Part shown: positions 44,250 to 51,063 of the stretch, piece by piece
Numbering within the stretch: the first letter of the stretch is position 1
Layout of the letters: the number at the start of each line of letters is the position of its first letter
From: an uncultured Acetobacteraceae bacterium
GTDB lineage: Bacteria; Pseudomonadota; Alphaproteobacteria; Acetobacterales; Acetobacteraceae
Direction: 5' to 3'
NCBI GenBank assembly: GCA_903907955.1
Contig: CAIVPZ010000020.1
Coordinates: forward strand, 62,001 to 126,000
Length of the DNA stretch: 64,000 nt
The notes under the pieces: model-generated
Database searches by the model: none
Told to the model about the DNA's origin: nothing
What the model saw: the letters and a program-made list of their open reading frames with translations, nothing else
Position numbers and translations under genes: made by a program

Positions 44250-45259
44250 GGTTGGGGACCTCGAAATCCTGATGTGCATGGGGTGGCACATGTGGCGATA
44301 CCGTGCCTTGAAACAGGTCAACCGGTCAACGTGACTCGGCCCGGCGAGGCGGGGAAAAGGCGTGGCGCCCTCCGGCCGTTCGGTGCGGACCACCTGATAG
44401 CCGGGGCGTCCCGGATACCAGACCGGTGCGCTCCAGACATGTCCGTACCGCAGGACTCCATGGCGGCAAGGTCGGCCGGATCGCCATCGGCGACGGCGGA
44501 CACGCCGACCGCCGGTGCCTGCGCGCATTCGGCGAGCGCCGCCATGACCGCGGCGAGCACCGCCGCGGTGGTGGGCGCCCGGTCAGATGGCTGGATCGGC
44601 CCCCCGCCACGGGACGAACGCATCGAGCCCGAGCAACAGGTCGCCGCGCCCTGCCAGCGCCGCGCGGTCGATCCCGCCCGATTGTTGCGCGTCACGGAAA
44701 TCAAGCCGTATCGCGCGAGATGTCGCGCCAGGAACCGTGGCGAGTCGGACGCGGGACAGCGGCGTCCTGTTGGATGGTCAGGCAAGATGAAAGCCAACGA
44801 GATCACCTTATACCATTTTCGGTCCTTGGCCGCAAACCGCGGACTTTCGCATAACAATATACTTTCCATATAGTGGCAGTAGTGCTTTATTGTCTCGGTG
44901 CCGTTCTGAGTATCTGATCGGAAAGGCAGCTCAAGTCCCGGCTTTCCGTGCGCCATTGCCGCATGCTGGAGTGCGCTATTTTATGCTTGACCGGGCGCAT
45001 CTGCTCACATATATTCAAATTGCTGCACCGCAACATAATGCTTCGATGATGGCCTCACGCCGTCATCTCGGATTGACGCTCGGGCACGATCGCCTCCGGG
45101 TGGCAGTGCAACCAACGGCGAAGCGATTCGGCCAGAGGCGCCGCGGCGGGTCCATCCGATCCGCCAGTTCGCACGCATTCGACATCGGCACGGCCGCCGC
45201 AGCTGCGATGCTGCGAAGCGGCAAGGACGGGTATTGCAACTGCATCGGGAACGGAGATC
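44250..45259. other. Gene-poor, locally AT-rich interval
   Basis: No convincing gene in 1,010 bp. Around 44780-45040 the base composition falls well below that of the surroundings (runs such as AACAATATACTTTCCATATA). On the minus strand near 44600-44760 an open stretch of about 55 codons includes DFRDAQQSGGIDRAALAGR and LLLGLDAFVPWRG, which looks like residual protein sequence, but I cannot assign it. The interval probably contains decayed genes and the promoter of the rlpA gene. Confidence 0.5.
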
Positions 45260-45670
45260 TTGAAGAAGCTGCTTCTTGCCACAGCCATTTTGTCAATGTT
45301 TCACGTATTGCCCGCCTTCGCCGGGCCGGACACCCACCAGGTTCCATCGCGTCCCTCCGCCGCCCAGGTCGGCATGGCCTCGTGGTACGGCCGCTCGCAC
45401 GCCGGCCGGCCGACCGCCAACGGCGAGCGTTTCAATCCTGGCGCAATGACCTGTGCGCACCGGACCCTGCCGCTGGGATCGGTCGTCACGGTCACCAACA
45501 TCGCCACCGGCACGAACGTGACATGCCGGGTCAATGATCGCGGTCCCTATGTGAGGGGGCGGATCCTGGACCTGAGCGAGCAGGCAGCCATGCGGCTCGG
45601 CGTCGGCGAGCAGGGTCTCATGCGCGTGCGCATCGAAATCATCGGCGACGAGACCGGCTTCCAGGGCTGA
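45260..45670 (+). CDS. rlpA: RlpA-like double-psi beta-barrel protein
   Basis: A 136-residue exported protein. Leader MKKLLLATAILSMFHVLPAFAG from a TTG start at 45260, with GGAG 3 nt upstream; the only in-frame ATG (45296) would destroy the signal peptide. The mature domain carries GMASWYGRSHAGRPTANGERFNPGAMTCAHRTLPLGSVVTV and CRVNDRGPYVRGRILDLSEQAA, the RlpA signatures with the catalytic-type His and Asp. RlpA proteins bind or cleave denuded peptidoglycan; this one has no SPOR domain and no lipobox. Confidence 0.88.
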   Translation: MKKLLLATAILSMFHVLPAFAGPDTHQVPSRPSAAQVGMASWYGRSHAGRPTANGERFNPGAMTCAHRTLPLGSVVTVTNIATGTNVTCRVNDRGPYVRGRILDLSEQAAMRLGVGEQGLMRVRIEIIGDETGFQG

Positions 45671-45720
45671 ACGCGGAAGAAACCGGCCGCCCCGACCGCG
45701 AATCGTTATCGTCCGTTCAG

Positions 45721-45739
45721 ACTTGCGACATTTGCAAGT
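45721..45739. other. Hairpin in the intergenic region after rlpA
   Basis: ACTTGC-GACATTT-GCAAGT, 52 nt after the rlpA stop; no T-tract follows. A second inverted pair, TAGGTGC (45807-45813) and GCACCTA (45831-45837), lies just before the next small gene. Either could be a weak terminator or regulator site. Confidence 0.3.
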
Positions 45740-45847
45740 GAAATTCGGTGAAACCCTCGCGAATTTGAAGATTTTCGTAACATTTGCTCACAAGGGTGGC
45801 GGCCTGTAGGTGCTTCCCATTTTCCTGTCTGCACCTATATTGGGGTT

Positions 45848-45994
45848 ATGACCAAAATCACCAACACCACCAACGAAACAGACCACGAAGAGGACCTCGC
45901 TGGCGCTGGCAAGCTCCTCGTTGTCCGCCTGTGGTTGGCAGGCGCCGCCGTCGCTGTCGCGACGTGCCTCGCGCAACTGCACCTGGGCGGCTGA
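45848..45994 (+). CDS. Possible 48-residue membrane peptide
   Basis: The frame MTKITNTTNETDHEEDLAGAG... has an acidic, Thr/Asn-rich N-terminus followed by one hydrophobic helix (LVVRLWLAGAAVAVATCLAQL). The upstream GGGGTT is a poor ribosome-binding site. Codon use is acceptable, but the frame is short, and there is no recognised family. Confidence 0.35.
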   Translation: MTKITNTTNETDHEEDLAGAGKLLVVRLWLAGAAVAVATCLAQLHLGG

Positions 45995-46359
45995 CCGCCT
46001 CTTCGTCATCCGGCGCTATGCTGGCACTGCCTTCCTTCGCCAGCCGTCGTGGGTTCGCGGCAGAGGCGGAGACGCGGCTGCCGTCCGGGCCAGCCTGACG
46101 GTCGGCAATATGCTGTTCACTGTTGCCGCGTAGGCTGCCCCCCGCCGCACGTCTCTCCATTCGTTTATCCTGAACTGCGACTTTGGGCGGGACCGGGTGC
46201 ACGCATGGATGGCCCGGTCCCGTTCGCCGGCGGGTGCAAATTTTCTTGTCTCGCTCTTTCCGAGTAGCTGCCGCACTACACCCGCCGCCCGGTCCCGGAC
46301 CGCGGCCACCTGAGGATGACGCGTCAGACATACTTCATCTCGTTGCAAGGAAAACGATC
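45995..46359. other. Interval without recognised gene
   Basis: Only short frames without family features. It contains the hairpin GGGACCGGG / CCCGGTCCC (46189-46197 and 46213-46221, 15-nt loop) and, next to the following gene, the ribosome-binding site GCAAGGAAAA. Confidence 0.5.
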
Positions 46360-46737
46360 ATGACAAGAATACCGCCGATGCGCCTCGTCGCTGCTGCTGC
46401 GTTTGCCCTGACGATCGGCTCAGCAGGTCTTGCTCAGGCCGGCAAGCAGGACTTTACGCTGGTGAACCGCACCGGCTACACGGTTTCCCATGTTTATGTC
46501 AGCGCGGCGAGCACATCGTCCTGGGAAGAGGACGTGCTGGGCGAGGACACGCTGGAAAACAACGATCACGTCAACATTCATTTCGAGAATGGCGGGCGCG
46601 GCTGTTTCTATGACCTCAAGGTTGTCTACGACGATGGCGATTCGTCGGAGTGGGGCAAGATCAACCTGTGCCAGATCAGCCGGATATCGATCTACTGGAA
46701 CCGTAAGGCCGGCACCACGCGCGCTGTGGTCGAATAG
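46360..46737 (+). CDS. Small secreted protein of unknown function
   Basis: A 125-residue exported protein with signal peptide MTRIPPMRLVAAAAFALTIG...LAQA. The mature part has KQDFTLVNRTGYTVSHVYVS, WEEDVLGEDTLENNDHVNI, two Cys (RGCFYDLKVVYDD and INLCQISRI, perhaps a disulfide) and ends IYWNRKAGTTRAVVE. A family of such small periplasmic beta-rich proteins exists in alphaproteobacteria, sometimes mislabelled argininosuccinate lyase; the true role is unknown. A good Shine-Dalgarno (AAGGA) precedes it and a hairpin terminator follows. Confidence 0.78.
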   Translation: MTRIPPMRLVAAAAFALTIGSAGLAQAGKQDFTLVNRTGYTVSHVYVSAASTSSWEEDVLGEDTLENNDHVNIHFENGGRGCFYDLKVVYDDGDSSEWGKINLCQISRISIYWNRKAGTTRAVVE

Positions 46738-46759
46738 ATCCGGACGGGGGTGATGCAAG

Positions 46760-46783
46760 GCCGGAACGCACCGTTCCGGCTTT
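46760..46783 (+). terminator. Probable intrinsic terminator
   Basis: Stem GCCGGAACG (46760-46768), loop CAC, CGTTCCGGC (46772-46780), then TTTG. The stem is perfect but the T-tract is short. Confidence 0.65.
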
Positions 46784-47056
46784 GACGTCATCGGGGTGCG
46801 TGCCTGGTTGCCCGGTCTGGTTCGTTGTCCGGGGGCTGCGCGGGCATCCCTCTCCCGAGCCATCCCCGCCGATTCCCGACCGACTCCAGGGCGCGCCCTC
46901 GCGCAGAGTCTTGCGCGATGCCGCGCTGGCAGACCAGCGCATCGATCGGCACGATCGCCCCCTCCAACGGGTGGCCGCGATCAAGTCGGAATATCTGGCC
47001 GCCTTGCGTTGGAATCCGCAGTTATTTCAAGAAAGAACGGTTTACCTTGTAAGTTT
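46784..47056. other. Interval without recognised gene
   Basis: Between the terminator of the small secreted protein gene and the end of the lipoprotein operon. Several short frames overlap here on the plus strand but none has a leader, motif or ribosome-binding site; I see nothing else in it. Confidence 0.5.
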
Positions 47057-47473
47057 TCAATCGATCTGATGCGCTTGCAGGAATAACGCCTGAGATAATG
47101 CCTCAAAGAAACGCTGAAACGGCATGGGGTCCGATAGCGCTTCCTCATCAAATTGGCCTGAGACACGCACGATCGTGCGGCTGTTACCCATCGGCCGCAG
47201 CGTGATGGTCAGCCTTATCACATTGGTGCCGAAGCGGGTTGCACTGACCGTTCCAAGCACATCATCCGCCCGGTCCACGACGAATCCTAAGTCCTGCAAC
47301 GTGGACAAGACCGCGCGAAAGACCTGCGTTCGGTTGGTAGTTTCAAAGGCCCGGGTCGAGATCGCCCGTTGAGCAACCTGGGAATTGGGCGCGGCAAGAA
47401 CCTGCTGGCGGCTATCAAGCTGGCAGCCGGGGAGCAACAATAGACCGGCTGCCAACGCCATCCCGAATCTCAT
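47057..47473 (-). CDS. LQDLG-family lipoprotein, paralogue 4
   Basis: A 138-residue lipoprotein: MRFGMALAAGLLLLPGC (lipobox LPGC). Mature part: TRAFETTNRTQVFRAVLST, then LQDLGFVVDRADDVLGTVSATR, a strand LTITLRPMG and the C-terminal FQRFFEALSQALFLQAHQI. The pattern 'helix, LQDLGF-strand, G(T/V)V strand' is shared with the three other lipoproteins of this operon and looks like a BamC-type helix-grip module. An ATG at 47491 would overlap the upstream stop. Last gene of the operon. Function unknown. Confidence 0.75.
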   Translation of the reverse strand: MRFGMALAAGLLLLPGCQLDSRQQVLAAPNSQVAQRAISTRAFETTNRTQVFRAVLSTLQDLGFVVDRADDVLGTVSATRFGTNVIRLTITLRPMGNSRTIVRVSGQFDEEALSDPMPFQRFFEALSQALFLQAHQID

Positions 47474-47480
47474 GGGGTGG

Positions 47481-47924
47481 TCAGATCTCATGCGCGGTGA
47501 GGAACACTGATTGCGACAATCTATCAAAAAATTGTTGATACAAGAGCGGATCATCCAATGTCTCCAATCCAGCAACGCCATTGCTCGCGGCCTGAAAAGT
47601 GGCACGGGCCATGCTAGACTTTCCGTCCGGCACGCCCTGCACGAGGATTTGCGCACGTATCCGGCGTGGCGTGGCCTTCGAACCCACGACGACACCGAAC
47701 GCTGACCTCGTTTCCTCAATCACATAGCCCAAGTCCTGCAGCACGCCCACCGATGCCTGCAGCAGCAAGGTTTCGTCTGTCGTATCAAAGCGCCGAGTCT
47801 GCCGCGCACGGTGTGCCACGACCGAGTCTGTTACCGTCAACGCGGCAGCCTCCTGTTCCGTGTGCTGACAGCCAACGAGAAGGGCGGCACAGCCAGCCGC
47901 CAGGATCAGCACCCGCCGTTGCAC
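47481..47924 (-). CDS. LQDLG-family lipoprotein, paralogue 3
   Basis: A 147-residue lipoprotein with GTG start: MQRRVLILAAGCAALLVGC (lipobox LVGC). Core: QTRRFDTTDETLLLQASVGV, LQDLGYVIEETRSAFGVVVGSK, RIRAQILVQGV, and the C-terminal YQQFFDRLSQSVFLTAHEI, almost the same ending as paralogue 4. Located 9 nt after the BamE-like gene and 7 nt before paralogue 4. The proteins are predicted to face the periplasm from the outer membrane. Confidence 0.78.
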   Translation of the reverse strand: MQRRVLILAAGCAALLVGCQHTEQEAAALTVTDSVVAHRARQTRRFDTTDETLLLQASVGVLQDLGYVIEETRSAFGVVVGSKATPRRIRAQILVQGVPDGKSSMARATFQAASNGVAGLETLDDPLLYQQFFDRLSQSVFLTAHEI

Positions 47925-47933
47925 AGCGATTCC

Positions 47934-48368
47934 TCAGAAACTGCTGGAGCGATAGGCGAAATCACGGACGAGTCCGTTACCATCAAAATAAATAATGATC
48001 GTCAGGGTTCGCTGGGAGGTTCGGGAAACGCCCGTATTGCCTCCAACGGCCGCCAGAAAAAGTGCATTGACCCCACCGGAACTCGATGAATACGCATGTT
48101 CGGTGGCGATTCGGTCATAAACCCACGTCTCGTGGCGCTGTTGGTCCGTTGTCACGACATTAGGTGAACCGAGGGCGGCGGCTACCTCAGCGCCACTCAT
48201 CCCCACTCGTATCTCCCGCTGCACCGTGCCTACGGTTACACGACTATCGCCGGCGCTGGCGTTTGCCACGTCTCTGGCCTGATCGGTTGCCGAAGTACAT
48301 GCAACGCCGAGAATAGCAACCTGTCCAAGAAGCATTGCGCGCCAAAATAACTTGCAGCAGAAAATCAT
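47934..48368 (-). CDS. BamE/OmlA-like lipoprotein
   Basis: A 144-residue lipoprotein. Leader MIFCCKLFWRAMLLGQVAILGVAC; the SmpA/OmlA (BamE) domain follows with VQREIRVGMSGAEVAAALGSPN and WVYDRI, then TIIIYFDGNGLVRDFAYRSS. BamE stabilises the BAM outer-membrane insertion complex, but this copy lies among accessory lipoproteins rather than in a bam locus, so it is probably a specialised paralogue. Start overlaps the preceding frame (ATGA). Confidence 0.82.
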   Translation of the reverse strand: MIFCCKLFWRAMLLGQVAILGVACTSATDQARDVANASAGDSRVTVGTVQREIRVGMSGAEVAAALGSPNVVTTDQQRHETWVYDRIATEHAYSSSSGGVNALFLAAVGGNTGVSRTSQRTLTIIIYFDGNGLVRDFAYRSSSF

Positions 48369-48949
48369 GGTGCAGTTTCTCCCTGGACTGGCTGTTGCTT
48401 GACGGTCTGAGCTGTGGCCGCTTCGGGGCCAGCCGGCGCGTTCGCGGGTGGACGTTGCTCCGTCCGCTTTCCGGGCAATGGCTCCGCCACTGGTTGCATC
48501 GCATCAGGTACGGTTTCGTTTTCGGGTATCACACGCAACTCTCGGCCTGTGGTATCTCCAAGCGGAACAAAAAAATTCTTCAAATAAAATCGAGGGTCAT
48601 CGACCTGCACTTCCTCTCGGAGCCTCAACACGGTCGCATTCGCCCTCACGATGCTTTGATCAGGGCCGTGTTCGCGGACCACTGCCGCCAGCCGTAGCCC
48701 GGTCAGACGCGTAGCAGATACCGTGCCCGCACCAGCCTCCGCCTTGGTTATTCGGTATCCAAGATCCTGCAACGTCGCGATTACGTTGCGCATTGCACTG
48801 TTCTGGTCGCCATCGACTATTCGCGACTGCATGACCCGCAATTCAACCGCGCTCTTATTGCTAGGAATAAAAAGAGTGCTTTGATCGGTTGCCGCACAGG
48901 CCGAAACGACTAAAAGCTAGGCGACAACTGAAAGACGAGCAGGTCTCAT
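48365..48949 (-). pseudogene. LQDLG-family lipoprotein, paralogue 2, interrupted by an in-frame stop
   Basis: Read from the ATG at 48949, which overlaps the upstream stop as ATGA, the frame gives MRPARLSVVA, then TAG (48919-48917), then LLVVSACAATDQ... in the same frame, that is, a lipoprotein leader with lipobox VSAC broken at codon 11. The rest is intact: MQSRIVDGDQNSAMRNVIAT, LQDLGYRITKAEAGAGTVSATR, and a long Pro/Ala/Glu-rich tail to GETAP. Internal starts (TTG or ATG near 48841-48850) would make a protein without export signal. It is thus probably inactive as a lipoprotein unless the amber codon is read through. Confidence 0.7.
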
Positions 48950-49512
48950 TGAACTGCTCTCGCGACCGTCATGCCGTTACGAACCTTCTCGAAGAAGCCC
49001 TGGCTGAACTCGCTTCCCGTCAGAGGTTCAGCACGCGCCACGCCCTGGTTATTGATCACAACCCGCTCGAAGGACACCCGCATCTGCGTCTCCCTCTGGC
49101 CCGGCAGCGGTCGGGTCGTGAGGGTTACGCGGATAGTCTGATCTTTGTCCCAGACCGGGCTATAACTAACCCCCAGCAGGGCCAGGCCGATCGTAAGAGC
49201 AACCTGGCCAACCACCTGCCCGGTTTCGGTCGCATCGCGATCCTTGGCACCGGCAAGAACACCGACCTGCGGGGCGCTTTCCTCAATCGTGAACCCAAGG
49301 TCCTGGAGGGTCTGCGTTGCCTCAGCCAGCAAGGCCGTTTCGTCATGGACCTGGAATCGTGTCGTTTGAGCCTCGCGCACCTGTGCGGCGTCGGGGAGAG
49401 GCGCGCCGGCCGTCAAGGCAAATTCATTGGCCCAGTTGGGATTTTGGCAACCCGTTATTGCCACCGAAAACGCCACACTTATTATGCTCCGGCTCAGGCT
49501 GGCACGATTCAT
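48946..49512 (-). CDS. LQDLG-family lipoprotein, paralogue 1
   Basis: A 188-residue lipoprotein, first gene of the operon. Leader MNRASLSRSIISVAFSVAITGC, then QTTRFQVHDETALLAEATQT, LQDLGFTIEESAPQVGVLAG, a hydrophobic insert (GQVALTIGLALLGVSY) absent from the other paralogues, and IRVTLTTRPLPGQ with MRVSFERVVINNQG. The end, FSQGFFEKVRNGMTVARAVQ, matches the FFE-type C-terminus of paralogues 3 and 4. ATG at 49512 chosen for its leader. No downstream function can be assigned. Confidence 0.78.
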   Translation of the reverse strand: MNRASLSRSIISVAFSVAITGCQNPNWANEFALTAGAPLPDAAQVREAQTTRFQVHDETALLAEATQTLQDLGFTIEESAPQVGVLAGAKDRDATETGQVVGQVALTIGLALLGVSYSPVWDKDQTIRVTLTTRPLPGQRETQMRVSFERVVINNQGVARAEPLTGSEFSQGFFEKVRNGMTVARAVQ

Positions 49513-49743
49513 TACCACCTCCGCAGCATTTTGCCAATGCGCAATAATTTCATAGGTTACAAGAAATTCAGTGTCAATCCCCGTCGCCCGCAACTCGGTA
49601 ATCGGCAGCAGGGGCGGGCGTAGGCCGAAAAGGGCAATTGCCCTTCGCGTCGGGCGGCTCGCCGCCGGCCCAAACACAGCGGGAACGGCCCGCGGAAGCC
49701 GGATGCGCGGAAATGTGGTGCGTGCGATCTTGCCGTGTGCCTG

Positions 49744-50415
49744 CTATTCCCGGCGCAGCAGCCGGTCATTCAGCAGCGCGCCCAGCCGTCCGGCGGCAAA
49801 GCCGGCGGCGATCCTGTTGGGGTCGTAGGCGTTGCGTGCCCAGTCGGCGAACGGCACGCCCCCCTCGCCCTCGCGCGCATAGGCCCGCAGCACGGCATCC
49901 AGCACGCCGGCGCGGGAGCGCGGCAGATGGCCCCAGCGCAGCGAAAGCTGGTCCATCGCCTCGGCCACCCTGGCGCCCTGCAGCAGCAGGAACACCGCAC
50001 CGGCAAACCCCGCCCGGTCGGCGCCGGATTTGCAGTGGGCGAGGCCGGGTTCGCGCATGGTCTGCAGGGCGTCGATCAGCGCCAGCAGGCGCTCGCGTGG
50101 CGGCGGGCGGCCGCTCTGCATCGGCAGGTCGATGAACTCCAGGCCCAGATGGTGCGCCCGCTCGCGCGACAGGGCGTCCGAGCCGTTGCCGGTGGCGCCG
50201 CGCAGATTGAGCACGCTGCGGATGCCCCAGCGCCGCACCATGGCGGAGAGCCGGCCGGGGGGCGGATGGTTGCAGCGATAGAGCCGGCCGGGCAGGACCG
50301 GGCCGGCATTGGTCCAGGCCAGACGCAGCACGCCATGGTCCACCAGCATGCTGTCCACCCAGGCGCGCCGGCGACCGGCGGGCGTGTCCAGGCCGCCGCG
50401 GAAGATCGTGTCCAT
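49744..50415 (-). CDS. Dual-specificity/tyrosine phosphatase family protein
   Basis: A 223-residue cytosolic phosphatase-like protein. RLYRCNHPPPGRLSAMVRRWGIRSVLNLRG is the typical N-terminal part of bacterial DSP-like phosphatases; LAHCKSGADRAGFAGAVFLL is the CX5R active site (HCKSGADRAG). The C-terminal half, DQLSLRWGHLPRSRAG, is common in alphaproteobacterial members. Substrate unknown. ATG at 50415 (MDTIFRGGL). Confidence 0.88.
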   Translation of the reverse strand: MDTIFRGGLDTPAGRRRAWVDSMLVDHGVLRLAWTNAGPVLPGRLYRCNHPPPGRLSAMVRRWGIRSVLNLRGATGNGSDALSRERAHHLGLEFIDLPMQSGRPPPRERLLALIDALQTMREPGLAHCKSGADRAGFAGAVFLLLQGARVAEAMDQLSLRWGHLPRSRAGVLDAVLRAYAREGEGGVPFADWARNAYDPNRIAAGFAAGRLGALLNDRLLRRE

Positions 50416-50527
50416 CGCAGATCCGCCCTGCCGCCTCGGGATTGGCCCCGCGGCCCCGGCCGCGTATATCCTGAGCATGGCAGCCCCCGCCAGCCTCCCG
50501 GCGCGCCGATGAAAAAGGAAACAGACC

Positions 50528-51007
50528 ATGCTCGAGGAATCGCCGCTCACCGCCGAAGACGTGATGACCCGGGACGTCAAGGTGGTGCATCCGGAGACAC
50601 CGCTGCTGACCGCGGTTCGCATAATGGCCGATCATCACATCAGCGGCCTGGTGGTGGTGGATGACCAGGACCGGCCGGTCGGCATGCTGACCGAGGGCGA
50701 CCTGCTGCGCTGGCACGGCGAGTTCACCGAGCGGCAGGCCTGGTGGCTCGAGCATCTGTCCGAGGGGACCGATCTGGCGCCGAACTTCCTGGGTGCCATC
50801 CGCTCGCAGCAGCGCAGGGTCAAGAAGCTGATGACCGAGGGCACCATCACCGTGTTCCCCGAGACATCGACCCGGGAGATCGCCCGGCTGTTCTACGAGC
50901 GCAATATCAAGCGCGTGCCGGTGGTGAAGGACGACAAGCTGGTCGGGCTGGTCAGCCGCGGCGACCTGCTGCGGGCGCTGGCGGACGAGTTGAGCAAGGC
51001 GAGCTGA
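50528..51007 (+). CDS. CBS-domain pair protein
   Basis: A 159-residue two-CBS protein, paralogous to the one at 43782-44249: TAEDVMTRDVKVVHPETPLL and ISGLVVVDDQDRPVGMLTEGDLLR form the first motif, VKKLMTEGTITVFPETSTRE and IKRVPVVKDDKLVGLVSRGDLLRAL the second, with a linker ERQAWWLEHLSEGTDLAPNFL. Likely senses adenine nucleotides. GGAAAC is the only upstream purine-rich sequence. Confidence 0.9.
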   Translation: MLEESPLTAEDVMTRDVKVVHPETPLLTAVRIMADHHISGLVVVDDQDRPVGMLTEGDLLRWHGEFTERQAWWLEHLSEGTDLAPNFLGAIRSQQRRVKKLMTEGTITVFPETSTREIARLFYERNIKRVPVVKDDKLVGLVSRGDLLRALADELSKAS

Positions 51008-51063
51008 AGCCGCGGGGTCCAGCCGCGGGGTCCAGGGCAGAGCCCTGGCCCTGCTTGCCTTCG
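51008..51063 (-). repeat. Interspersed hairpin repeat, copy 10 (partial)
   Basis: Only the first hairpin, CCAGGGC-AGA-GCCCTGG, with CCTGCTTGCCTTCG; hairpin 2 is replaced by the tandem GCCGCGGGGTCCA x2. It lies between the convergent CBS gene and polA; its left end touches the polA stop codon (51064-51066). Confidence 0.82.

Noticed and set aside
44318-44956. 212-codon minus-strand frame upstream of the CBS gene
   Set aside because: Crosses an AT-rich stretch with erratic composition, no motif and no ribosome-binding site; treated as decayed sequence.
46360-46737. Annotation as argininosuccinate lyase
   Set aside because: The 125-residue secreted protein has none of the lyase motifs; that name is a database carry-over for this family.
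46782-47086. Three overlapping plus-strand frames of 75-96 codons
   Set aside because: No leader, motif or Shine-Dalgarno, and they follow a terminator.
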